The notes: generated by a model from the letters alone, not told the origin. DNA of 64,000 bases from Imbricaverruca yamaguchii (GCA_034440575.1 JAOTOL010001207.1:1-64000), one strand, 5' to 3'. Positions 13,137 through 23,297 are shown, counted from the first letter of the stretch. Numbers and translations are program-made.

Positions 13137-13945
13137 TTAACCCTTAGAGGTCTTTACGGTCAGATCCTGACACCGGTCTCGGGGGATAGTAACCCCTCTA
13201 AAATCCAAGCTAGGAATCACACGAAGACGAAATAGGTGTCATCGGAAAGCGCTCGACGCGTGGGGTCCGGATCCATCCCACAAAGCAATTTCCCCCTAAA
13301 AGTGACGTAACTATGGGGGATAGACTATCACAACTTTTCACAACTTACATGTTTTTGGCTCTGTGGATATTCGAGAAAAAATTAATTATTTGGAATCAGA
13401 TAAGGACAGCGAAATCTACCAGCGCCATAACAATTTTTACCCCCCCAATTTTTTGAAATTTCAAATTCTTGAGTTTTCAAGTTTTCTTTGATGTTCCTTT
13501 TCTAGTGGGTAGAGCTGACCGAGAAACGTTGTTGGAAGTAAACTTGCTTTAATAGAAAATGCTTAATTTAGCCAGAATATTATATTTGAAGTGCAAGAGG
13601 CAAATTTGGAAAATTTATGTGTAGTCAAATACGGAAAATGAAAGATTCCTCTCGCACGTTTTGTTGCACCCATAAAAATAGGAAAATGCTGAAAGTTTCA
13701 ACAAAATATCTGTATCCGTTAAGGGATGACGACTGATTGAACTTTTTTAGGTGACCTCATTTGACCTTGGCTAACTCGTTGACCCTAGATGATCTGATTT
13801 ACAAATTTTGACATAACATGCCAAATTGATGTGGGAAAAAGTACACAAAATTTTGGCGCACTGCCACGCGCCATTCGTTCACTATCCGCGAAAAACCTGA
13901 GGTGGAGGCCGTTGAAGACCCCCAACCCGAGACAGGACGGGCTGA
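13137..13945 (-). mobile_element. TTAA-flanked MITE, copy 4 (one end decayed)
   Basis: About 809 bp. TTAA is intact at 13,137-13,140, followed by CCCTTAGAGGTCTTTACGG. At the other end the expected TTAA has become CTGA (13,942-13,945) next to the conserved GAGACAGGACGGG. The element is inverted relative to copy 2 (6,137-6,971). Its last ~38 bp lie in the right arm of IR1, where they match 10,920-10,957. Confidence 0.65.
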
Positions 13946-16586
13946 CCTAGTGCCACTGATGGAGGCTTCCTTAGCGTAGGGCTACTATCATCGAAAAACA
14001 TGCTGTGTTTGAGACAAAATGTTGTGGGGAGACAAATGATTGCGAGACACAGTATCCTACTGAATAGTCATTGTGTTCAGTTCGCGTTTGGGCGAAAATT
14101 GTCAAGTTTCTAGTCTCCTATTGTGGAATTTGTAGGGTGATATCCGCGCAGCTGTCATAATATTTATGTTAATGGAGAGGAGCTAAGGCGTACGATATCG
14201 TTAATGTTATGCTCGGATCATAACTGCATTTTCTAATTGAAAATAGCCTGAAAATACCGAAGGACCCACCCACCCACATGCTTCTCTTCTCGGCCCTTAA
14301 GTCCGTACTTGCTTGTATCATTTTCCGAGAGAACTTCATTCACAATGGCGTAGCCAGGTTTCCGCTCTGGGAATTCTGCGAACCGCAAGGGCTGTCAGTC
14401 CGGTGAAGGTTAAGCCCAAAGTTGCCAATGTCATACGGTTATTTGTTAGGAGCGTAGAAAATATACTTTGCTCGATTCGAATTTGATTTGAATTCGTAAC
14501 GAACTTGCCGTTTAATAATTTAGTCGTGCAACTGTATCACCATTGTTAACTTTGATCGTGGACGCCGCCACTTCTGGGGCATTTGGGATCCATGCTCCAC
14601 CTGCCATTACTTGATGGGGTGTGATCAATTTCAGGAAAATGCGGTATTTGACAAAAGACCTGACAGTGGAAACCTGACGCCTACATTTTGGTGGGTCCAG
14701 TTCACTGGAGGATACAGCTAACCAATTGACGGGCCAAACCGCCCCATTTTCATTGCAACCTACAACCAAAATCATGGATTGAGAAGTTAGAAGAAAAGCA
14801 ACTCTTAGTGTGGCCCAACACATGGATGCAGTGTGGTTGCCAATTTGGTTGATAAACCCTCCTCAATGCCCCCACGTTGAGAGAACAAAGTGTCGGTGGG
14901 CCGGGGGTAAATGTGGTCGGACTGAGACTACACCAAAGATGTAGGAAACTCAGTCTTCGCATATAGCCTCATTTTTTTCGGATTTATTGCACTTCACATT
15001 GAACTTGGGAATTAACGACATGAAAATCTACAGAAATCATTACAAATGATGAATACTTGACGGCAGTAGCAATGACTGAGCACTGCACAACTTTAGGTCC
15101 CGTCCTTTGTGCACAAGGGTGTGCCCCTAACAGTCGAACAAAAATCCTTCTGGATGCATCTTGCTTCAATTGCCCTTGACAACGTAAGCATGCATACAAA
15201 ATTGCACGTCGATCCAACAAAATGTAGAAGTGACGACAAAGTTAGTCTACTTGCTTAGCTTACGGGTTCTAAATAAAAAGGCTCGTGGTCCCGTAGCAGG
15301 TTTTATACAAGAGTGTTGAGGAAACGACTTCAACACATTATGTGCATAGAAGTTTCGTCGGTTTTTAGCGAACCTGTGAACGTTCCATGGCTTAAATTGT
15401 TAAGTCTAGGTAGTGACAACGTACACTATGCATGACAAAACGTGTGCATACCGATCATGGATAAAGGCGGACAGCTGTCCCCATGGCATGCTTCCTGTTG
15501 TGCACAATGGATGTCGGCAACTGGATGAGCCCCGGGACAACCCACTGCATGTGCCGACTTTGGGGCATGCATTCTGAAATTGCTTGCGATATCGCGCAAG
15601 GTGCAAGAGCAAGTGGATAACTTGGCAATCGTAATTCGTGCAACTTGTATAGGCATACAAAAAAAAGATGAAATGTGAATGTATATGATCTGTCGAGGTA
15701 ACTTCTTTAGCTATCTTATTAAGAAAGTTGCAACTAGCCAGGATCCTTGGATATAAACCTCGTAAGGTGGAGTGACAACAAGCGAAATTTGTGACGACGT
15801 TAGTGTGTCGGATCGACAATAATTATGTGCAAAAATGTGTCTTGCTAATCATGATCAAAGCAAAAAGTAACCCGAGGGATTTAATTTTCCGGTTGTTTGT
15901 CTCGGTTGTTGTCACTTTCGTTTGTTTTCCGGCTTATTGTGACACCTTATTGCGCACGTAAATATTGGAATTTTCTTTAGACATGCCGGTTTCGGCACAT
16001 TCTACGTGGGTTCTTCAGATAATTCCAAATGGAATCAGAGGGTTCTGCTGATGTTTGTATGCGTTTCATAGTAGGTGTATCATTCCCACGCGAAGTCTTT
16101 AAACAAAGGCACCACCTTCAGGAATTTCGCGTTTAAGCAAAGGAAGCTCAGCTGACTGATTTTTGTTTCGTTCAGGCGCAAGCGAAACGCACAGAAAAGG
16201 TAAACGTCTGGTTTGAACAGGCTTCTATGAATAATATTGCATCCTCCATAGTTTGGTGTGCTGCTATAAGAACACACCATATTTAGCAATGTTTGTGAGT
16301 CTCGAAAAGTCAGATTACCAAGCCCAACGTGTTTGTCAGCAAAATCATGGTGTCTAGAATTAAGAGCAAGCAAAGGTTTTGCGCCAACATGCCCACTGCA
16401 AAATCGTCCTGTGCTCAAGCTATTGGAGCGATCGGGATGACGCTGCCCACTTTCATGGGGCTACTCAGCACCAGAGGTTCTAAATAGAGGGAGGGACACT
16501 TGAGCATGCCCCCCCCCCGCCCCAATCCAAAGAAGTGTGACGACTCTCTGACCGGGGAAAAACACCCACGATGGACTGCAATGCAC
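13908..16586 (-). repeat. Inverted repeat IR1, right arm
   Basis: Inverted copy of 8,197-10,957. The inner edge is GCCGTTGAAG (13,908). The outer edge is GACTGCAATGCAC (16,574-16,586), directly abutting the truncated 3' end of a Penelope-like element. The TE-like terminus of the left arm recurs near 14,340-14,365. Confidence 0.85.
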
Positions 16587-17650
16587 ATCATCAGGAGTGA
16601 TATAAAAAATGGCAAGGTTAACAATTGAAAAAACGCGGGAAAAAAGCGTGCAAAAATACACCTGAAACACAGAAAAGCATCCTCATTGCTGCAGACACTT
16701 GAAGAAACTCCAAACCAGAAATCAACTAGGTCAAGATAGAATCCTCTGAGGAAGCCCGGGCCGATGGTCCATATACATATCGACACATATATAGACATAT
16801 ATCGAATGTAACGCGTAATACATAAAATATAATTTATGTTTATGTAATTTTATGTGATATACCAAGACGTCGTTTGCGTGTTTAGTTGCGGCCGTAGATT
16901 ACGTGTGTGTAGAGATTCGAGGACCTTCAGATCAGCGTTGTCCCTGGCTGTTGCTAGAATTTCTACTTTGATGTTTGTGTTAGTGTCGCTGTGTTCCATG
17001 TTAGAATGTTTGCCGATCATGTGTTCGCCTAAAGGTGTGTATTCTCTCCGAAGTCTGGCATCTCCCAAGTGCTCATTGTACCTATCCCTGATGCTACACT
17101 TGGTTTCTCCGACATAAAATATTCCAAGACAGCGGTTGCACGTTATTTTATAAACTACGTTTTTCCGCGTGCATCTGCCTTTGAGCCCGTTACTACAGGT
17201 GTGGCATGTTCGTCTACCAGCAGGGCATGGCGACAATTCCAGGGCTGAGCTGACCAGGTAAGATTTCAGTGTAGGTCCGCTAGTCCAGGCTACCCTAACC
17301 TGATCTAGATGAGAGAACGTATAGCTGCATAAGTCTCATGTAGACGTAGTTGGGATTGCTACATGCTCGATACCGACGTTGCCCACTTATCCTACTCCTG
17401 TTGTGAGGGTGGACAGCACGAGCGGCGGAGTGTACCCGATGTGCTGGGTATCCGTTTTCCAGGAAAAAGGTTGTCATCTTCGCAAGGCTCCGCTCGCACG
17501 AAATAGTATCGGAGGAGACTCGTGCCGCTCTCCTCATTTGGGATGTTAAAACGGCCTTTTTAGTGGCCATCGGGTGGGCCGAATCATAGTGCAAGATGAT
17601 GGGGGCTGCCATTGGTTTAAAGTACAGATACACTATGATTGTTACAGATG
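16587..17650 (-). mobile_element. Penelope-like element PLE-1, 5'- and 3'-truncated
   Basis: The minus strand encodes the end of a PLE polyprotein. First comes the RT C-terminal region with a KP...LHYDSAHP block and RRAARVSSD (about 17,640-17,500). Next is a Cys-rich linker (CPAGRRTCHTC, about 17,230-17,200), then the GIY-YIG endonuclease (next entry). The 3'UTR is AT-rich and ends at 16,587, where the sequence breaks inside the hammerhead-like CTGATGA motif and joins IR1. Most of the RT is absent, as is usual for 5'-truncated PLEs. It faces PLE-2 head to head. Confidence 0.75.
16850..17236 (-). CDS. GIY-YIG endonuclease domain of PLE-1 (partial polyprotein)
   Basis: This 128-codon stretch is the C-terminal endonuclease of a Penelope-like retroelement, the domain that nicks target DNA for reverse transcription. 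It opens with Cys/His motifs (CPAGRRTCHTCSNG, then CNRC). The GIY-YIG core follows as VVYKITCN and IFYVGET, then SIRDRYNEH carrying the conserved Arg region. The C-terminal LRPQLN supplies the usual Asn. The frame runs intact to a stop at 16,850, unlike PLE-2 and PLE-3, which share a 1-base deletion (ATC to TC) in the codons after NTN. The Met at 17,236 is only the first ATG in frame; the true protein begins far upstream in missing RT sequence. It is probably non-functional without the RT. Confidence 0.8.
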   Translation of the reverse strand: MSPCPAGRRTCHTCSNGLKGRCTRKNVVYKITCNRCLGIFYVGETKCSIRDRYNEHLGDARLRREYTPLGEHMIGKHSNMEHSDTNTNIKVEILATARDNADLKVLESLHTRNLRPQLNTQTTSWYIT

Positions 17651-17659
17651 CATTTTGCA

Positions 17660-18564
17660 CTATGATAAGTGGGGAACGTCGGCATCGAGCATGTAGCAAT
17701 CCCAACTACGTCTACATGAGACTTCCTTTTGTCGATGACCAACTATGTCGACAGGTAAATGCAGCTATCCGTTCGTCTCATCTAGATCATGTTAGGGTAG
17801 CCTGGACTAGCGGACCTACACTGAAATCTTACCTGGTCCGCTCAGCCCTGGAATTGTCGCCATGCCCTGCTGGTAGACGAACATGCCACACCTGTAGTAA
17901 CGGGCTCAAAGCTAGATGCACGCGGACAAACGTAGTTTATAAAATAACGTGCAACCGCTGTCTTGGAATATTTTATGTCGGAGAAACCAACCGTAGCATC
18001 AGGGATAAGTACAATGAGCACTTTGGAGATGCCAGACTTCGGAGAGAATACACACCTTTACGCGAACACATGATCGGCAAACATTCTAACATGGAACACA
18101 GCGACACTAACACAAACTCAAAGTAGAAATTCTAGCAACAGCCAGGGACAACGCTGATCTGAAGGTCCTCGAATCTCTACACATACGTAATCTACGGCCG
18201 CAACTAAACACGCAAACGACGTCTTGGTATATCACATAAAATTACATAAACATAAATTATATTTTATGTATTACGCGTTACATTCGATATATGTCTATAT
18301 ATGTGTCGATATGTATATGGACCATCGGCCCGGGCTTCCTCAGAGGATTCTATCTTAACCTAGTTGATTTCTGGTTTGGAGTTTCTTGAAGTGTCTGCAG
18401 CAATGAGGATGCTTTTCTGTGTTTCAGGTGTATTTTTGCACGCTTTTTTCCCCGCGTTTTTTCAATTGTTAACCCTGCCATTTTTTATATCACTCCTGAT
18501 GATGGCTCCTGGCCGAAACGTTGAGTAATATAGCATGATCCCTAACGCTACTTTTGATGTTGAG
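17660..18564 (+). mobile_element. Penelope-like element PLE-2, 5'-truncated, frameshifted
   Basis: A plus-strand PLE 3' part, head to head with PLE-1. The frame carries the Cys-rich linker and GIY-YIG core (IFYVGETNRS, RDKYNEHFGD). A 1-base deletion at about 18,117 then truncates it after TNTNSK. It has about 38 bp, near 17,727-17,765, that PLE-1 and PLE-3 lack, and several private residues (KARCTRTN for KGRCTRKN), so it belongs to a different sub-lineage. The 3' end includes the hammerhead-like motif (18,496-18,519) and stops near GATGTTGAG at 18,564. Confidence 0.7.
18496..18530 (+). ncRNA. Hammerhead-ribozyme-like motif in PLE-2 3' end
   Basis: CTGATGA (18,496-18,502) and GAAAC (18,515-18,519) flank a short GGCT/GGCC-type stem. 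A minimal AC..GT stem then leads to TA, in the order of the hammerhead core. Hammerhead ribozymes are known in PLE terminal repeats. Against activity, there is one unpaired base before stem II and no convincing stem I adjacent to the core (only TATAT/ATATA set back by 5 bases). It is probably a degenerate or unusual variant. Confidence 0.35.
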
Positions 18565-18666
18565 TAAACTCAGCACCTCCTGGTATATTGAGGGTCGTAC
18601 ATTTCGTCTCACGCAATGTCTAAAACCCAGGAGTACCTAAGAGCCATTCTTCGTTGTATTAAACAA

Positions 18667-18846
18667 TAGAGCTCATCCATTCAAAATTAAAGTTAGCTAT
18701 AACAGGACAAGGTTAAGACAGACTTTCCTCATCAACAGGGCAGTTGAATATTGGAATCATACCAGAGTGAGCTACTCCATTGTCGGTAGCAGTACCATGA
18801 ACATCTTTAAAAACAGCATAGACAAAAATTATAGGCATACAGGGTT
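18667..18846 (+). pseudogene. LINE ORF2 C-terminal fragment (CR1/L2/Jockey-like)
   Basis: The plus strand reads RAHPFKIKVSYNRTRLRQ, then FLINRAVEYWNHTRV, then STMNIFKNSIDKN. This is the conserved tail after the RT of CR1/L2/Jockey-type non-LTR retrotransposons (R..FF..R.V..WN.L... ...S...FK..LD). The fragment has no RT core of its own and lies just beyond the PLE-2 3' end. It is repeated inverted at 33,395-33,565. Confidence 0.6.
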
Positions 18847-19239
18847 TGCTTTTCGGTCACTCAGAATCTCAGAATCCCCAGAGGATTGGGCGCTCGTGAT
18901 GTTACCTAAAAAAGGTGAAGAATGACATATGAAGAATGATGATGTGACGAGTGACGAGTGATGCTTGTCATGTGACCTGACAAGGCACATCACGAGCATG
19001 GCAACTGACCCGAGTGGATCTCTAGCTGGGTAGCTACCTAGTGACAGCATGTTAAACTTTTAACTCAAATTATGTCGTTCAACGGAAATGGTTCCGTCAC
19101 ATAATGGTCTCACGGTATATGTAACAATCTCTGTTTAGCAAAGACTGATCACAGAATGTATTCAATGAAGACATTTTGACTGAATGCGCTAGAACACCAA
19201 TTTGCAACGGATATTACTATCAAGGCTTTTCATCGTCCA

Positions 19240-20760
19240 GTGGTGTGTGCGAAAATCACGCTGGGCGCCAAAATGACTGGCTGGGCTGTCCAAATCACGT
19301 TGGGTCTTAAAAGGTCGGGACGGTATCCGTGATAATCGCACTGTGATCCACAAAGGTCGGACCGGGGCCCGTGAAAATCACGCTGGGAGCACAACAAAAG
19401 TCGTGCCGTGGTCCTTGAAAATCACCATGGGAGTTGGAAGGAGACGGGCTGGGCCCTTCAAAATCACACTGGGGGCCTCAAAAGGTCTCGCCTGGGGCCC
19501 GAAAACCACGCCGGGGGGCGAAAAAGTCGTGTCAAGGTTCTTAAAAATCGTAACGGGGACCCAAGGGGTTGGCCGCCCCCGACAATTACGCTGAACATGA
19601 AGGTGCCAAAAAGTCGCGCCCGGACCGTCGAAAATCACTCCAGGGGCTCTACAAGTCGCACCGGCGTCCCAACAGTCTCATGGAGAGCACCTACTAAATA
19701 AAGTCGGGGCAACGAAAAAGAAACAATCCGAATATGGATAATAATTCTGGTGTCTCAGCAAATTCCCATAAAAAAACAAACCCGTGTTGGGTCCCCAAAG
19801 ACGTGTCGAGGCCATAAAGCTCGCGATAGGCATCCTAACCAATGACAACAGGGTCTAAAAATCGCAATTAGACCCAAAAATGTCGAACCGCTGCCCTTGG
19901 AAATAACACTAGGGAACACATAAATCACGATTGGGACCGAAAATTCCTGTTGGTAGTCTCATAAGTTTTTGTCAGGGCATCAAACATTCCCCGCGGGTAT
20001 CCCTAAAATTAGCGTCGATGGCCCCAAATAAGCACAGTGTGGTCCCAAAGTCGCATCGGGACCCGATAAGAATCAAGCTGGAGCTCTCCGAAATAAAGAG
20101 AGATTTAGAAAACTAATTACGAAACCAAATACGCAAACTAAGTACGAGCCAGGAAAATAACTCCTTTGTCCAAACATACCACCAGATGCCTTAACAAATA
20201 GCATACCGGTCACCGAAAAACGTATCGGAGCTCGAAAAATCGAGGCGGGACATGACAAGTCGCCGGGAGCCGAAAAAGGATGGCGGCTCGAATTTTGCAT
20301 TCTTCAGAATTTACTAAAAATTACGTCGAGCACAGAAAACTCGCGTCGGATCTATCAGAAATTGCGCGCTTGGGCCGGAAAGGTCGCGACGGGACCACGT
20401 GAAATTATATTGGAGCCCCCAATATCATGCTGGGGTCCTACAAATGTGAGTGAGGAACCCAAAATAAACACAGCGGGATCCTAAGAGCACAACTGAAGGA
20501 CGAAAATGCACTAGGTCTTCCAAAGCATACCGAGTTTCGCAAAAAGCGGCAAGACTTTAAAACATGAGTTGCAGCTCAAAGTAGCTACACCGGAATCTAA
20601 AAAGCAAACACAACCGGTTCCTTAAAGCACACCGAGGCTTTGAGACCGCATGGGAGCCTGAAAAGCAGGCTGGGGCCCTTGAAATCGACATGGTACTAGA
20701 AGAGGAACACAAAGACCGGGAACTAAATAAACACGTCGGGGATTGCGAAAACGCGCTAAT
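19240..20760. repeat. Degenerate ~21-bp minisatellite, left copy
   Basis: About 1.5 kb of highly diverged tandem repeat with a spacing of about 20-23 bp. A run of four or five A is followed by a TC/TCG and a GC-rich half, roughly AAAAtCacgCtGGGgCC alternating with AAAAgTCGcgCcGGGgtCC. The unit is clearest at 19,240-19,680 and weaker towards 20,760. Open frames on both strands are by-products. The same array is inverted at 31,462-32,980, and a short relative lies near 50,060-50,190. Confidence 0.6.
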
Positions 20761-21491
20761 ACATAAAAAACATCGTCTGTGTAAAACAAGCAATACAACA
20801 TTTTAAAAAGAACTAGATCACAAAAATGTGCCGGGCACCTGACAATAATTGTCTGGAGCCACACATCGCATCCATAGACACAGAAAAGTAGAAAAGTAAA
20901 TAAAAAAGAGCACCAAAACTCCGTTCGGTAGCCAATCTGGTAGCGTATCTAACCAAAGAGATGTGGTGTATCAAAGCTCAGCGGTCATCCGAATTTTTTT
21001 TAGGGAACAGAAAACGTGGGAAGAAGAGAACTAATCATCAAATTTCTTTCACGACGGTATCTTGTAGCGGTTAAGTCTGAACACGTTATGACTTTAAGAG
21101 GTACCGTGTGTTGTCAACTGTCAGCTATTTTGCGCTGAATTGTTGGTCCCCAAAATAAGCGCTTATATTCTGTTTCAGCCGGGAGTTACATGATGTAGTA
21201 GCATTTCGTTTGAAATGGCAGATATTCTAAGATGAACGACGTGTATTACTAGGGTGATTGAGGTGGCTGATCGCCTATATGTTGGAATTAGGCCGTGAGT
21301 ACGAACAACATGCCATGTATCAATATTTATTGCATTTTTCTTTCCCTCGGTCTGTCACCCTGCCAATATTGGACTGCCACACACCGGATGAAATAATTTT
21401 CAACCAGCGTTCTTTCTTGTTTCTGAACCTCTCCAGCACCAATCATGATACTCCTTTTGCAATGGGCCAGCAAGTGAGCTACGTTCTTGAT
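20761..21491. other. No feature recognised inside IR2 left arm
   Basis: Apart from membership of IR2, no element end, motif or coding region was seen. A frame at 21,258-21,590 runs into the adjacent MITE and is not convincing. Confidence 0.35.
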
Positions 21492-21833
21492 CAGGCGCGC
21501 ACTCAGGATTTTTCCATGGGGGGGCCCAAACCGAAGAGGGCACTTGCCGGCTCCAAAAGGGCACTTGACTGGCTCCAAAAGGGCACATAGCGGCCCGGGG
21601 CACACTGGAAGGTTTGTTGACCGGGGGGGTGGGTGTGAAATTTTGTTGACCAAAAGGGCAGTTTTGGGCTCAAAGGGCACCTTTGGCACAGGCGGGCACG
21701 TAGGGCAGGTGATTTTTGGGCAAAATTTGGGACCTTCAGGCCAAGAAGGCACTTTTCGGTCAAAAGGGCACTTTGCTCTCATGGGCATGGGGGGGGGAGC
21801 GGGCCCCCTGTGTCCCCCTCCGGTGCGCCTATG
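21492..21833 (+). mobile_element. hAT-like MITE with perfect 8-bp TSD, left copy
   Basis: A 342-bp non-coding element flanked by TTCTTGAT at 21,484-21,491 and 21,834-21,841. Its ends are CAGGCGCGCACTCAGG and, inward from the right, CATAGGCGCACCGGAGG. An 8-bp duplication with CA-starting, GGCGC-bearing ends is typical of hAT elements. The interior is G-rich with many short direct repeats of AAAGGGCAC type. A copy with the same TSD lies inverted at 30,381-30,728. Confidence 0.7.
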
Positions 21834-22191
21834 TTCTTGATTGTTCTTTGTCCTCACCAACATCGGTGATTATGTACAGCGGTACAACGGGGGGCATCTT
21901 AAAGACCTATTGTACTAAATCATGGAAACCGGGGCACACCGCATACCCATTAGTGAGGCTGTAATGAGCTTGCCCCACATCCACCACACATACCTATGCA
22001 TATAACGGAAGTTGAATAAATTGTGTTTGAACAGTAATATTAAATGGCTACACCCGCACCAAGAAGATAAACCTATTATTACACACGAATTAATCGGTCG
22101 TTAAAAGAGTTCCAAGCACAGCGAAAAGTGTAAATCTGAAAGTACTTACGCTGCGGTGATCGTTATTTTTACGACCACATGTTGCTGTAGT

Positions 22192-22378
22192 CATAGGCGC
22201 GCCCAGGGGTCTGCCCCCACCCCCACCCCACTTAGCGGTGAAAGTTGTGTGTTCACTATTAAAATTATCGGATTTCCTATCCAAAAGTGCTCAACCACGG
22301 TGTTTTGCGAAATTCCTGGGTGCGCCCCTGCTGTTGACCCTGGCCGACCAATTTTTGAGACGTTCCTACGCCTATGGT
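22192..22378. mobile_element. Possible second hAT-like MITE, left copy
   Basis: CATAGGCGCGCCCAGG at 22,192 and an inverted CATAGGCGTAGGAACG ending at 22,378 resemble hAT termini. An internal CAGGGGCGCACCCAGG (minus, ending 22,330) could be the end of a nested element. No target duplication is evident, so boundaries are tentative. It lies inverted in the other IR2 arm at about 29,830-30,020. Confidence 0.4.
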
Positions 22379-22690
22379 CATGGGTGGTCACTTGACCTGA
22401 GTTCATTGATCAATTTTTTTTATTTGTTCAAAATTGAAAACTGATCCAGAAACAAAAAGAAGAGGTCTTTGCGATTATAAAGATATGCTATGTGTCTATG
22501 CTAAGCTTTAAAGTACCGGAGGTAGTCGCTCTTAAATGTTTACCTAAAACGTGACCTATGAAAAGTTTATCAAGCTATATATCCGAGATCGCTGCCAGTA
22601 CGAAACTAAAACTTGCACAAATTGGTTCAGCACCCATGACTACCCTATACACCCACTTAGGTTGAAATCGCTCGCATGGCGGTGTCATTT
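22379..22690 (+). repeat. Dispersed repeat family D, copy 1
   Basis: Shares GAGGTCTTTGCGAT, GATATGCTATGTGTCTATGC and TTGAAATCGCTCGCATGGCG with 55,020-55,350 (same strand, clearly diverged) and with 29,513-29,830 (inverted, near-identical, by IR2 duplication). The shared block ends at CATGGCGGTGTCA. Family unknown; no coding potential. Confidence 0.6.
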
Positions 22691-22719
22691 CCCCATAATT
22701 TTGGTCGCCTGGTAACAGA

Positions 22720-22941
22720 CCTCCTCGGATGCTAAATGGTACAAAGTCATCATGGCAAGATGTTCAAGTGGAGTCCCCCAGGGATCAGTACTGGGACCAA
22801 TATTGAGACACTGAGAATGGTTGAGGAAATAAATAGGAATGAATCGTACAAAAGTGAAGAAATCATCAGGAAGCTTTACTGTGTCTATGTCAGACCGCAT
22901 TTGCAATACTAAGTTCAAGTTTGGTCCCCTAGCTATGAAAA
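22720..22941 (+). pseudogene. LINE reverse-transcriptase fragment with internal deletion
   Basis: The plus strand encodes SSGVPQGSVLGPIL, the RT block before the YxDD motif, soon followed by YCVYVRPHLQY, a stop, then VQVWSP. In intact CR1/L2/Jockey-type LINEs these two blocks are separated by well over 100 residues including the YxDD active site. Here only about 30 codons remain, so the catalytic motif is deleted. The fragment ends in a perfect hairpin at 22,926-22,975. Confidence 0.65.
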
Positions 22942-22975
22942 AAATGTTGTGAACAATTTTTTTCATAGCTAGGGG
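22926..22975. repeat. Perfect hairpin at LINE fragment end, left copy
   Basis: CCCCTAGCTATGAAAAAAA is followed after a short loop by its exact complement. The left half is LINE coding sequence (WSPSYEK), so the right half is a templated inverted copy. It is inverted with IR2 at 29,238-29,286. Confidence 0.85.
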
Positions 22976-23128
22976 AATACTACAGAAATGGTTAGTGGCT
23001 TCACCTATCTTGTCAATTCATGGTACCAAGTAAAGTTCAAATTTCATGTGTATCCATTCGGGTGCCCTACACCATGCATTTGGTGGCCTTCATAGAACAG
23101 CCTTGAAATTAAGACCATCATCAATCAT

Positions 23129-23297
23129 GGTTGGTTGGTTGGTTATTGGTTTAACGACACATCGACCGCTGAGTCATGTAGCGTCACCACTCTCACACGC
23201 CGATTGGTCGCGGGCGAAGAGTAGAGACAGGTGAGACTCGAACCCCCAACCTTTCGATTGTGAGACGAGCAACTTACCCATAGACTAATCGTCCCCC
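23129..23297 (-). mobile_element. tRNA-derived SINE, copy A
   Basis: On the minus strand the element starts GGGGGACGATTAGTCTATGG (A-box-like TAGTCTATGGG). It has a B box GGTTCGAGTCTC and a central CGCGACCAATCGGCG, and ends GTCGTTAAACCAATAACC followed by AACC repeats. It is about 169 bp long. Imperfect target duplications of the type ATCAATCATG / ATCAATAATCATG flank it. A RNA polymerase III origin is inferred from the boxes. Confidence 0.75.

Noticed and set aside
17596..18126. Single 176-codon gene
   Set aside because: It starts in the inverted PLE-1 sequence, crosses the junction into PLE-2 and ends at a frameshift; it is a fusion of two retroelement fragments.
19343..19701. Overlapping ~85-97-codon frames in the 19-kb array, duplicated at 32.5 kb
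   Set aside because: Open on both strands because of the 21-bp (7-codon) period, and conserved between arms only because the arms are near-identical.
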